NCBI GenBank assembly: GCA_034687125.1
Contig: JAQGBZ010000055.1
Span: 184,851-248,850, forward strand
Length of the DNA: 64,000 nt
From: Neelides folsomi
Taxonomy: Eukaryota > Arthropoda > Collembola > Neelipleona > Neelidae
Direction: 5' to 3'
Positions within the stretch are counted from its first letter, which is position 1. Each line of letters begins with the position of its first letter. The notes under the pieces are model-generated. The model saw only the letters and a program-made list of their open reading frames with translations. It made no database searches and was not told where the DNA came from. This document shows, one piece after another, positions 11,901 through 22,500 of the stretch. Made by a program: the position numbers and the translations under genes.

Positions 11901-13422
11901 AATAATGAAATTATTACATGAAAAGGAGAATAAGTATTATGAAAAGATGAGGAAAGGAAAAAATGAAGGATATGATGTCATAATTAAGAGTAATTTTATT
12001 AAATTGACTGGCAATTGATAGAGATAATCGAAACGAATGAGAAAACACTGGAACTCTGAATACATTTTAGTGCTCTCCAAATGTACATTTTCAAACACTT
12101 TCCCTATTTATTTAATTTTAATTATTATTTTCATCAATCCGGAAGGAAATGGGCGTTTGAAATAAATATAATGTGTTTATCGCTCTTCAATACATCCCAT
12201 CATTGCGAGTCTCATTTTGCGACTAACCAAACGATTAGATTGGAAAATGCAGTACATTTTCACGACAAAAACCCTTTTAAATTATTAAATTCAATTACCA
12301 CTCTTTACCAATATCTAAACAGAAAAGATGTTCATGTAGATTTATTAATCCTAAGTAAATGTCCTCCAAAAATTAAACCTCCCTAACCCTTGATACAAGT
12401 AGGGGTTTAAATTGTTTTTAAAACCTTTCCTTTCATCTCAAATAAGATCGGTTGAACTATACTGAATCACAAATTATAAACTAGTTAAAAAATTCGAACT
12501 GCGAATGGAAAAAAATAATTAGGAAGTTGAGTGTCGAACTTTATTAATTAATTAATTCTTGAACTAAACTTCTTAAAATGACAATTACCTAACTTGTAGT
12601 GTCAAAGTTAATTCTATAATTCCCTCTATCATATTCCAATCCAAATTCCGATTCAGTCGAATTCAAAGAAAGAGGCCAAAAAGGTCGATATTGACTGAAA
12701 TATCCTACAGGGGTTGTAATCGATAAACATACTTAAATTTTAACTCTTATGATATTTAAATTATAACTAATTATTTTATTTCACTCTCGTCGAAGATAAG
12801 GGATGTGAGTGGAAGATTATTCGCCACTGCGAAAACCCAAATTTTTTTCAATTTTTTCATAATTTTTTCCCAATTTATTAATATTTACTTAATTATTTCT
12901 CCCTATTATAATACAATACAAGTAAGTGCATGTTACAATATATCTATAAAGAAGACTTCTTATTCACATTACATTTAAGGAAATTAACACATTTTATTTA
13001 AAAAGGAACAAATTTTAACACATTCAACTGAAGACTAATTTATTTATAATTTACTAAATATCATTAGTAACTTGATAGTGATAGAATTTAGAGAGAAAAG
13101 TTTGGAGACGAGTATATAGATTCTTTAATATTGCTAATTAAAAGGAATAATAAGGATATTTATTATTATGTAAGATATAATTTGAGAACAAGAGAGGGTG
13201 TGTAGTTAAATTAACGTGAACTGAATTTTTTAACAGAGCAATACACGCCGTACAGTACGACGACTGAGAAGATCGAGTCTTGGGTGCCGGGAAAGAAGCC
13301 ACACACTAAATAGCCTGGAAACATTTAATTTTTTGAGGGGGACAAATTGTAGTGTTGAAATTTTTGAATAAACGCGTTCTGGAGTAGTAGCTACGCATTT
13401 CTTCGGAATGGCGATTCTTGGG
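11901..13422. other. Intergenic spacer between NDUFA12 and VAP
   Basis: This is about 1.5 kb of AT-rich DNA. The short open frames show no conserved motif. It must contain the 3' untranslated regions of the two convergent neighbours, and nothing else can be supported. Confidence 0.5.
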
Positions 13423-15783
13423 TTAGAGGACGAACTTGCCGAGGACGAGGCCGAGCAGAACGGCGGCAATGCCAAGGATGATGTACACCATTGGGATGGC
13501 AGGTGGAGAAGCCACCATCATATCTGGCCGACCCATCGACGACCGTTTGATAGTCTGTTGGAGCCGACCGATCTCTTCCTAAAATAATTAAAATTTAGCA
13601 TTAAATATTTTAATTATACTTCACAACTCACAACACAAATTCACAATTGAACCCCGCTAACAATAGAACATCATTCATAATTATATTGTATTCTTTACAT
13701 ATTAACTTCTTTCGATAATATAATTTAAGTTCATTGATAATACATTTCATATAATATTTTACAATAGCTAAAATAATATAGCTACAATGATTTCATCATG
13801 TGATGTTAGTTAGTATCATGTATAATTTAAGTTAGATTAATATAAAAGTATAGTGAGTTATTGAGACTAGCTCAAGGACTATTTATAGTGTCATACAACA
13901 GCTCACATGACATAACACATTGCATGGTTTTCCTCGGGGATGGGAAGAAAGAATGTTGGATTGGCATGAGGACGTTGGAGGGGAATTGCACATTGGCTCC
14001 TGTAAATCAGCCCTTACGACTCTCCTTTAAATCAGCTTTAGAGCAAGATGGAAATAAGGAAGGCCCATTTGATAGGTCTTTTAATACCACCCATTACTTT
14101 CATTTAAAAACACTCCATTTCTCATCCTCCTTTTGAACCGAGCGGAGAACGACGACCGCAAGAGCATTAATCAAATTCAATTCCAATTTGTCAAACAACC
14201 CACATCTCCAAACGCCCACAGAAAAGAAATTGAATAATTTATCCTCCTTAACTCGCTATATAATAATGTTATCTTATAGACATCTTGTAAACTGAGTAAA
14301 GAACTCAAGTTGAAAAATCAGCTGATAAAAACTAATGACGTTTGTTCGACAAGCAACGAGGAGTCTACGAGATTGAAGTTCATTAATAATAATATTCCTT
14401 GCGGAATCGGCTAATGGTTAAATATATTACACTTGTCTTTAAATACACTTTTACAACTTAGCTTGAGCCACATAAATAACATAAAGGTCTTATTACCCTA
14501 TTGGTGATATAATATTTATATTTCCTCCTTCGTAATAGTATAATAGACCTATTATCGATAATTGTGCATGCGTATCTGGAACGGGGTTTTAATCAATCGA
14601 AAGAGGAAACGCGTAGGGCCAAAAAATAATGATTTGGCAAATGAAAGAAATCCAATAACGTTTTGTGAAATCGACATTGTAAATTTTGAAAGAACCAGTA
14701 GGGAAACAAAAAATTTCATAACTCATAATATAAAAGAGAAATACAGATGATTCGAAAGAGTATTGAAAATAAAAAAAATCAGAATTATTAAAACTAATGA
14801 TTATGAAATATATGAAATTATAATTATGATGGTGGATAAATTAGGAATTGGACTTGCCTTCAGGGCAATGTTCTCATGTTTGAGGACAAATTCTTGAGTG
14901 ATCCTCGGATCCCCTCCGCTTCCGCTTTTCTTCCCCATATCTTCCGTCATGGTCTTGTCCTCCTTCCTCGTAAATCTCTCCTCGACTGCTTCTTTCTCCG
15001 TTTCAGGGTCGAATGAGCAGCGTAACTTCGTGTCCATCAGCTTCGACGCATCCATTTCTTTCCACTATTGATGAAAACGAAATTACAAAATGCCACAACG
15101 TTAAAACCGAAAATACTCTACGTTTATTATACAATGTGGGATGTTATAATCCATTATTATAAAAAAATTACTCAAATCATAAGTAAAGTGTAAGATTAAA
15201 TTATAAAAGAAAAATTATTGTATAATATGAAAACTATAAAATTTCTCAAGTGGGATCTGTCACTTACCAGCGTATCCGTATTGACTTCCCCATCAGGCAT
15301 AAACAACGACTGAACCATGAACTTGTGCTTGGCCGATGAGGGTTCGGTGTCACAAGGCTGGAACACGACTGTACCAATAAAATAAAACATGCGTCACTTT
15401 TATTTACTCCATATTATTCATTATTATAATAATAAAAACGTCCACTTGTACTTTGGAACAAACCCTCACCGACGTCATCAAGGTTAACCAAGTAATCAAC
15501 TGGCTCAAAGTTTTATTAATTACCGGCAATATTGGTGCTTGATCCAGGCTCCAACACTCCAGCGTTCGGTCTTACACAGTATCTCTTCGGGGCTGTGGTT
15601 TTAATCTTGTAACAAACCCTCCGGTCTGACGGGTTCGTCAATTTTAAAATCGAAGTGGCTGATGAAGTAAAGGGCCCTAGAACAGGTAAAAAAGATAATT
15701 AGCACCTGGGAATTTGACCTGGCGAGTTTACCCTTGAATTTGAGCTCGTGCTCGGGATCGATCTTGAGGACCTGCTCAGGCAT
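13423..15783 (-). CDS. VAP: VAMP-associated protein (VAP), ER contact-site receptor
   Basis: VAP is a tail-anchored ER protein whose MSP domain binds FFAT motifs of lipid-transfer proteins. Five exons give 222 residues: 15783-15732, 15676-15524, 15368-15268, 15064-14858 and 13578-13423. The MSP domain (about residues 1-122) contains [35 protein letters not shown] and RYCVRPNAG, including the residues of the FFAT-binding face. A short coiled-coil stretch ([19 protein letters not shown]) follows, then a C-terminal membrane anchor ending GLVLGKFVL, as in vertebrate VAPs. The intron between exons 4 and 5 starts with GC (AAG|GCAAGT), a GC-AG intron. An upstream in-frame ATG at 15858 would add 25 Ser/Arg-rich residues; I prefer 15783 because it matches family starts. 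Confidence 0.95.
13579..14857 (-). other. Large VAP intron (GC-AG type)
   Basis: The last VAP intron is 1.28 kb of AT-rich sequence. It holds short open frames (for example 13861-14136 and 14562-14750, plus strand) with no recognisable domain. No embedded gene is supported. Confidence 0.5.
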
Positions 15784-16280
15784 CTTGGTACCTCCCGAGG
15801 ATCTCGACGAGGATCTTGGACTCTTGGAGGTCTGACGAGAGTCGATGAGGAATCTCAACCTTCGCTCGGTGGAGGAACTGCTGAGGGACCGAATGGGGGC
15901 GCCACGTCAACCGCCCTCCGCCCGCCCAACACACCCACGTCAACTAATTACAATTAACTTGACTATTAATGACCAACATGCATCTTTAATGACCTGATGA
16001 CATTTGACCAAGAAGGTCGTTTTCATGTTTCATATTTTGAAAATCTTGTTTTATGTTCATGGGCTGTCCATGTGGAGGAATTGGGCCGAGTATTGATTGG
16101 AGATTTTTGGGAGTTGGCGCATGAGCTAGCCTACTGGCAGACTCAGGATTCGCGAATTGTCGAAAACACAAGAACTTCCCCGCTCCACATTTAATTTCAC
16201 TCTCATTCATCCAAATTTATTTTATTGCAAATAAACAAAAGTTGTATTGGAAAAGGGTCAGGGACTAATTGGGATTGAGA
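15784..16280. promoter_or_regulatory. Divergent promoter spacer, VAP / NDUFB3
   Basis: About 500 bp separate the VAP start codon (minus) from the NDUFB3 start codon (plus), so both promoters must lie here. The part next to VAP is relatively GC-rich. No TATA box is convincing, and no other gene is visible. Confidence 0.5.
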
Positions 16281-16779
16281 ATGGGCGGCGATGGGCACGG
16301 TCATGGTCATCATGTTTCTTTCAAATTACCTGACTATCGAATCTACAAGGTGGAAGACGTCCCTGAGCTATTAGCCGTTCAAAAGAAACTGGCTGCTAAA
16401 GGGCTCAAAGACCCCTGGCTGAGGTTGGTACCTTTAACAATAAGTTGATTTATATATTTATAGTATTGTCATTTTAATTGATATCTATATTATAGTTGTT
16501 AAAAATATTTATTTAAATATTTAAATATCTATCACTTTCAGAATCAGAAAATTACTATGAATTATTTACCAAATCATCTAAATTTTCTCAATTTTCAGAA
16601 ATGAAGTTTGGCGTTATAAAGGTCAAGAGAAACTCCCAATTGTGAGGGCGCTCATCGGGCGAGGAATTGTTCCAGGATTCGTCGCCGCAGTCATCACCAC
16701 GGCTGTTGGATATTGGATGAATAGGAACGACGATCATGGACACGGACACGGCAAAGACTCCCATGGTGAACATCACTGA
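16281..16779 (+). CDS. NDUFB3: NADH dehydrogenase 1 beta subcomplex subunit 3 (B12)
   Basis: This is a single-pass accessory subunit in the membrane arm of mitochondrial complex I. Two exons, 16281-16423 and 16599-16779, join in phase to 107 residues (human: 98). The N-terminus is His/Gly-rich (GDGHGHGHH), followed by [16 protein letters not shown] and the family core [22 protein letters not shown], written here as two overlapping pieces: [13 protein letters not shown] and RNEVWRY. One transmembrane helix follows ([16 protein letters not shown]). The C-terminus is again His-rich. An AATAAA is at 16865-16870. The gene is convergent with SAC1, with 276 bp between the stop codons. Confidence 0.95.
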
Positions 16780-16864
16780 GCTCCTTCACATCAGCCATCG
16801 TTAGACGATCTAGGTCCAAAATTATTACTCTTGTTCTCTAGTTTTAAATAATATATTCTGTAAC

Positions 16865-16870
16865 AATAAA
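16865..16870 (+). terminator. Polyadenylation signal of NDUFB3
   Basis: An AATAAA hexamer lies 86 nt after the NDUFB3 stop codon. Confidence 0.65.
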
Positions 16871-17030
16871 TTGTAAATGAAAATTCATGAGTTGTCATTT
16901 TCATTTTGCTCATTAAACCAAATATTAATTGCGTATAATTTATATTTTTTGGATTATTTGCCAACGTTTGGTCATTTATCATGAAAATGGAATTTGTGCA
17001 GAAAATGATTGAGATAATTCCGTGCAATGG

Positions 17031-17036
17031 TTTATT
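17031..17036 (-). terminator. Polyadenylation signal of SAC1
   Basis: AATAAA on the minus strand lies about 20 nt past the SAC1 stop codon. The two convergent genes therefore end about 160 bp apart. Confidence 0.65.
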
Positions 17037-17055
17037 ATTATTGTGATTGGAATGT

Positions 17056-19709
17056 CTACGAAGGTGCAACGAGGGCAGGAACATCGACGAAATCTTTGCC
17101 AAAAAATAATATGGTGGCCCCGGTCGCTCCCACCGATGCGCCCCAAAAGAGAAGGTACAAGAGATATTCGGTGTTCCACTCCTTTGGAACGAACGTCAGC
17201 AGGGCGAACATCGTAAAAGAAACGAGAAGCAGAGCCGGAAGAGTGTAATATTTCCATCCTCGGCTCCTCTCTAATGGCGAATCTGCTGTTAATCCTTCGC
17301 CTTCTTGTACACGATAACGTCCCAAGAAAAGTTCCATTGAATCCTGAAATAATTCACAAATTAATATGGAACAATTCAGGTCATTTAATTTTATAACTAT
17401 CAGTTTTTCAATTAATGTAGTTCCTTACTTGTCTACGCCCATCAAAAAAGTTGTTCTTGACGTATCGAATCATTGAGTTGTATCCGTCTCGCATGAGACC
17501 ATAAAATGATCTTTTCCCTGTTCTTGTATAGTCTGCCTTCAAAGCTCCAGTTCCCGAATATTCCACGCTGATATTGTCTCCATTGTCAGCCCAGAGACCT
17601 TTGAAGCGCAAATCATTTTCATCTAATGTCCCCAATCTTTCTCCTTCAGTTAAAATTCCCAATTTCTGTAAAAAATAATTTAATATCAATCTTCATTTAT
17701 CTTTTAACTTCAAATATTTTATTGCATTAACAAAATGGATATTTTTGATATTTGAATTTACATGAAGGACGGCATCGAGATTTGATTTAGCAAGGAGCCC
17801 TTGAACGACATTGGTCCGGTCAAGACAATCTACACAGTTTGTTCGGAAGACTCCTTCCTGATTCAAACCCCCGGATTTTGAACGAAGGAAAAATCGAAAA
17901 TCCTCTTGATCTCCGGACAAGCGGTTCTTGAGAACTTCCAATCTCTGCCAGTTCATGTTACGACATTCATGGTGGAAATCGAATGCTTCGTAATTCACTT
18001 GCCCATTCGCATTTGACTCTACTTGACCTCTAAAATATCGCTCTAATTTCTCTTCACTACCAGTTTGATTCACCTGTAAGAAAAAAATATTTTTGTTTTT
18101 CTTTCCATTTTAAGATTTTATAACAATTTTTTATAGTAATAATCCGACTTGATTATTATTTAATGAGACTAAAATGTTAATGTCATGATTAACTAACCAG
18201 GTTGATGCAAGTTACTCTGTTATATCTGTAACAAAAATATGGTAGATTTTAAACATTGACTCTCATTTAGTACACTCACATTCAAAAGTGGTTTTGAATT
18301 ATTTTTATGGATTTTGATAATATTTGTAGATTAGATAAAATATTAAATAAGAAACCTCTCAAGAAGATCGTTAATGTGCCGTTCGTAGGCTTCCGCATGA
18401 TTAGAATTGGAGATTACCGGCGGTGGTTTGTATTTAAGATTCGGTCGTTGAGTCCAGTAAAGTGGCACCGACCCGCGGATTTGAATAAACGATGACAAAT
18501 CTCCATCACATTCCAGAATTTGCTCCGTTTCCACAAAGTTGGCCACATCACCGTTGGAGTCAATTCCCCTCATGTTGAGCCTCGTCCCGGCACGTCGACT
18601 CCCTCGACGACTCAAAAGAATCAACTTCACAGCTCGTCCTCTTACGTTCAAATCAACCATGCCGACAACTTTAATAGAAAATTATTTAATTATAATTATC
18701 ATTCAGTTAATATTTTATAGATTGTTTAGTTCTGGTTATTGTAAAATTCATTACATCCATGAATGAGTGGTACACAGAATTTAGCAAGGTCAGGTCGATT
18801 CGAGAGTCTTGACATCATATGTTCGTTCCAAAGGAACGTTTTGTCAGCACGTTCAAAAAGAGAATTCTGGGTAAAAAAATTTAATTGAAATTGAGTTAAT
18901 TAATTGGCAATAAATAAATGATGGTTATTCTTAAAGTTGTTCAAGTTTACTTGGAAGAATAGCGGTGAGTTGTTTTCAAGGCTTTGCAAGTTGTGTGTGA
19001 GGTCATAGGAGAAAGAGTAATAAAAGTAGGGAGTTCTAAGGACATCATTGACCATCTCGAGGTAGTCGTCATTCAGCTTCTTCTGTCGTGCTGTTAAATG
19101 AAGAAGGGATCGGCGGAAGGAAACGAGCTCACAGGTCACAAGCTGCCATACAACATGACCTCGAATCTCTCCAACTCGACTTCCGCTCCGACAAACGAGC
19201 AAATAGGGGCCAGCGAGAAGGTTGATCACTCCCAAAATACATCCTATATGGATCCTTCGAATCACTTCAGACTCGTCAATACCGCTCGCATCGTCTTATA
19301 AAAGTAAAAAATATTTTAAAATTGCAAATATTAAAAATGGCAATAAATAATAGCAAAAAATTGTTCTTGTATAGAAGAAATAGCTATTCATTAAAAGTTC
19401 AATGATTCTTTTTTCGTCTTTTATGTCAAAATTTTGTCTTTACTTTCCGTCCCCACTTCGTCTGTGATTCTGTTGATGACAAGGACCTCTCCTCCAGCTA
19501 CAGGATGTACATAAATCTTCTCTGCTGTCTCGACTCTATAAAATTAAAAGTAGGTTCACTAAACGTCATTTCATAAATCTTATATTGCCAATTTATCAAT
19601 TTATTCATACAACTTTAATTTACATAAAAATAAACGTTATCAGATTATGTTTATTATTAAATAAATATGCTTACAAGATTAGACTGTCGTGGAGCTCTGC
19701 TGCAGCCAT
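17056..19709 (-). CDS. SACM1L: Phosphatidylinositol-4-phosphate phosphatase SAC1
   Basis: SAC1 is an integral ER/Golgi enzyme that hydrolyses PI4P. Nine exons join in phase to 586 residues (human 587): 19709-19675, 19535-19444, 19294-18951, 18866-18755, 18668-18356, 18225-18198, 18073-17762, 17665-17429 and 17343-17056. The start is MAAAELHDSL. The Sac domain includes YFYYSFSYDLTHNLQ, RRGSRRAGTRLNMRGID, AFDFHHECRNMNW and the CX5R active site in FRTNCVDCLDRTNVVQ (near residue 385). Further family blocks are GTGALKADYTRTGKR and MIRYVKNNFFDGRRQ. Two transmembrane helices lie at the C-terminus. The chain ends FVDVPALVAPS and has no terminal KxKxx signal, unlike human SAC1 (KEKID). VAP, a partner of PI4P exchange at ER contacts, is encoded nearby. 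Confidence 0.97.
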
Positions 19710-20054
19710 GATGTTCATTGACGAGAGCAGGGACGAAACTGATTCTTGCACTCAATATTTCTCTCCTTTTTCCTTATTGCCAATTCGCCAAAATCTGTAT
19801 TGCAGAAGGGCAAAGTGTTGGCAGGAGTGACAAGTGCTTTAGCAATGTATGATCATATAACCGTTTTGCTTATATACCCAGCTGAGCATAATGTAATGCA
19901 GGTTATAGACGTCCATGCTATAAACTTATACAGCATGGGTTTAAGCATCACATTAAGCACCTTTAAGCCTATTAACCATTGGAAGATATACTCGAATATA
20001 CAGTGCGAGATATAAGGGGGAGAATCGGGGTTCGAAATTGGCTCTTGGTGGGTG

Positions 20055-20062
20055 TCACGTGA
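20055..20062. promoter_or_regulatory. TCACGTGA E-box
   Basis: This perfect 8-bp palindrome around CACGTG is a consensus site for bHLH-zip factors of the USF/MITF/TFE/Max group. It lies 106 bp upstream of the NF-YC start codon in the shared promoter spacer. Function is inferred from consensus only. Confidence 0.45.
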
Positions 20063-20097
20063 GGTAGGCTGATTCGAGGAAAGCGACTCCATTTGGT

Positions 20098-20106
20098 TGA
20101 TTGGCT
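20098..20106 (-). promoter_or_regulatory. CCAAT box in front of NF-YC
   Basis: TGATTGGCT on the plus strand is AGCCAATCA on the minus strand, a full match to the NF-Y binding consensus (RRCCAATSR type). It lies 62 bp upstream of the NF-YC start codon, so the gene for an NF-Y subunit carries a strong NF-Y site in its own promoter. Confidence 0.55.
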
Positions 20107-20167
20107 CTGGCCCGTGCAATCGGAGAATTACTTTACCTCTCGTGTCAAATCAGCGTCTCAGGTCAAC

Positions 20168-21935
20168 ATGGCGGCCTCCCCCGCTCCCTCCGCCCCTTCC
20201 GATGCCTCGGAGGACCTCAAGAACTTCTGGCCCAATGTGACCCAAGAAATCAGGGCCCTTACGGCGGTAAGACAATAACCGTTTTCAACGACTAAAACCC
20301 CTCCCGATGAGTTCCCGAAAACCCATAATCATCCGATGCATCGGTTTTTTAGGCGGACTTGAGGACCCAAGAACTCCCGCTCGCTCGGATTAAGAAGATC
20401 ATGAAGTTGGACGAGGACGTGAAGATGATCTCGGCCGAGGCTCCGGTCTTGTTTGCCAAAGCTGCTGAGGTCTTCATTCACGAACTCACGCTCAGGGCTT
20501 GGATCCATACGGAAGACAACAAGAGAAGAACTCTCCAGGTGTGTGTACATTTTAAACGTTACTTTTATTATGACGCCTTTTATTTTTTGTCAATTTTTTT
20601 CGATTATTTCAAATTTTATCAGTTGGGAATGCAGATTCGGCCTTCATAATATATTTATTTATTAATTTATTTCAGCGGAATGACATTGCAATGGCTATAA
20701 CTAAATACGATCAGTTTGATTTCCTCATCGACATTGTTCCAAGGGACGAATTGAAACCACCGAAAAAAGAAGATGTCAAACCAACCACCGTCCTCGGCCC
20801 AGAGCAGGTTAGTTCCTAAATGATAAATATATAAATAATGAAATTATCGCAATTAAAATTAAATGCAGTTATTAAGGTTAATAATTTAAGATGTCAGTTT
20901 AGTTAAGGGTTATGTTGGCATTAGAGTTGACTAACATTATTGAAGTTAAGTAAAATTAACCAAAAAACGGAGAAGGTTCCCCGATGTAATCCCCATTCTG
21001 TTACGATCTTCGCTCCCACATTGAACTTTGCTATGGCTTACGCCGCCCACCCTTCCGGCTCACCCGGTTGGGATCCCAGCCACAGGGAAGTGTCAGGCGA
21101 CGTGAAGAGGCTGAACTACCCCCTTGACATTTCTGCCCTTTGCCCGGGGACTTTCCCCAGCCTTTGCAGGCCGACGGTGGAACACGGAGGACCCTCACAC
21201 TAAATTCCTATATTCTACCTTTTGTTTATATAATACACCCTCGACCCTTAAACATTTTTATACACGACTTTCACCTGCAATTGAGTAATCCGCCCTAACC
21301 ATTCATTAACTTTTAATTATATTTACACTCCACTAATCCTCCTGCATAGTTCTATTGGATTTTGCATGAAAAAATTAAATTTCCAATTTCCAATTTTTAC
21401 GATTTTTGAAAAATTCCTCATAATAGAGCTAAAAATATTAAAAGTCGTTATTTAATATTTAATTAATTAGATTATTAATATACATTTTTTAATTGTTTTT
21501 CAGGTGCAATATTATCTTCATTTGGCCCAACAACACCAAGCTGCTCTTCAACAGGCCACGACGAACAATAGTGTCCAAATCGTTCAAACCCCTTCTGGCA
21601 TGCAGACGATTCAGCTCGTCCAATCTCAACCTCAGCCCCAGACTGTCCTCATCCCCCCTACAAAGGTCGACGGCCAACAACAGCAGATCGTCCAGGGTCA
21701 GCAAGTTCTCCAACTAGGGCAATTTCAAACTGGCGGTCTTCAGCTTGTCCAGCAAGTTGTTGGACCCAATGGAGAGATCCAGTCAATTCCCATCCAACTC
21801 TCACCCGCCCAGCTCCAGATGTTGAGGATGCAGCTCCAAGGACCGACCCAACAACAACAACCGATCATCATCCAAACCTCACCGATCCAACAACAAGGCA
21901 CCCCCGCCCCTTCGGCTGAAGTTCTCAACTCCTGA
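20168..21935 (+). CDS. NFYC: Nuclear transcription factor Y subunit gamma
   Basis: NF-YC pairs with NF-YB through a histone fold, and the dimer recruits NF-YA to bind CCAAT boxes. Four exons, all joined in phase 0, give 282 residues: 20168-20266, 20353-20538, 20676-20807 and 21504-21935. The conserved core runs from about residue 33 to 130 and includes [54 protein letters not shown] and [16 protein letters not shown], almost identical to the human protein. The C-terminus is the expected Gln-rich activation domain ([12 protein letters not shown] onward). Intron 3 is about 700 bp and carries an RNA gene on the opposite strand. AATAAA is at 21977-21982. Confidence 0.97.
20962..20967 (-). terminator. 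RNA polymerase III T-run terminator
   Basis: A run of six T residues on the minus strand (AAAAAA on the plus strand) follows directly after the 3' arm of the terminal helix of the intronic RNA gene. This is the standard Pol III termination signal. Confidence 0.7.
20962..21200 (-). ncRNA. RMRP: RNase MRP RNA (or RNase P RNA), intronic and antisense to NF-YC
   Basis: A GC-rich block of about 235 bp sits in the AT-rich third intron of NF-YC, on the opposite strand. Read on the minus strand it contains GGGGAAAGTCCCCGG (21158-21144), identical to the CR-I/P4 block of human RMRP as I recall it, followed by GGGCAGAAA. Near the 3' end is ACAGAATGGGGATTA, resembling CR-V. Its GGGGAUU (20994-20988) can pair with AGUCCCC (21152-21146) to form P4. 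The ends (21196-21185 with 20983-20972) form a 12-position helix with 11 pairs, as expected of P1. A TATA-like box lies about 25 bp upstream and a T6 run follows, fitting a type 3 Pol III gene. Length suits MRP (human 268 nt). RNase P RNA is the main alternative. It would act in rRNA processing. Confidence 0.75.
21225..21232 (-). promoter_or_regulatory. TATA box of the intronic Pol III gene
   Basis: TATATAAA on the minus strand lies about 25-30 bp upstream of the proposed 5' end (about 21200) of the MRP/P-type RNA. This is the spacing used by external Pol III promoters of the U6/MRP class. A proximal sequence element is expected about 30 bp further upstream, but I cannot identify it by eye. 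Confidence 0.55.
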
Positions 21936-22500
21936 CCTCTCATCCTCCTACAGCCTCCTAAACCCCGCGCTACATGAATAAATATTGAACTGACTCTTTT
22001 TATCTCAACATTTTACTCAAAAGTAAAATGGATTTTAACTCTATTGATCTTAAATCTTAATATTTAACACTGATTCATCAATTCATATATCATGGGGGAT
22101 TTCGTGAGCATAAGTTTGATGACATTTAAGTGATACTGGTTCATTCTAGTGTCATTTAAATGCAGACCAATTCACTGTGTTTCCTGTTTTCCCTACATTG
22201 ATAAATGTGATTTTCGGTGATAATTAAGTTCACAGTTTTAATTCATTAAGTCTTATACGAGTGGTAAGTTGATCGTTGATTTGCTAATTGCACTATGCAT
22301 AAATATTTAGGTGTTGGTCACAGTTAAATATTTGCTTTATGTTGGAATAGTTGAAATAAAACTATATAATAAATTCCCAATTCTTTTTTATAGATACCGT
22401 CGAATTAATTACGGCTACTAATGCTTTAGTTAGAAGCTAATGTTCCAAAGAGCATAATAATTATTTGACAATAGACTCAATCGAGTAATCGACCAACATT
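21936..22500. other. Intergenic spacer NF-YC / F-box gene
   Basis: This 565-bp AT-rich spacer contains the NF-YC 3' end (AATAAA at 21977-21982) and presumably the promoter of the F-box gene. No further feature is recognisable. Confidence 0.55.

Larger units (their letters stand above)
19710..20167. promoter_or_regulatory. Divergent promoter spacer, SAC1 / NF-YC
   Basis: The start codons of SAC1 (minus) and NF-YC (plus) are 458 bp apart. The half next to NF-YC contains a palindromic TCACGTGA E-box and a CCAAT box, each listed separately. No separate gene is visible. Confidence 0.6.

Noticed and set aside
12081-12386. 101-residue plus-strand ORF after NDUFA12
   Set aside because: No conserved motif, no match to the NDUFA12 C-terminus, and AT-rich codon use typical of spacer DNA.
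15858-15858. Upstream ATG for VAP
   Set aside because: It would add 25 Ser/Arg-rich residues not present in other VAPs; the start at 15783 fits the family, although the longer form cannot be excluded.
20940-21203. Plus-strand open frame in NF-YC intron 3 as an alternative exon
   Set aside because: No suitable acceptor and donor keep phase, the peptide is not NF-YC-like, and the GC-rich island is better explained by the minus-strand MRP/P-type RNA.
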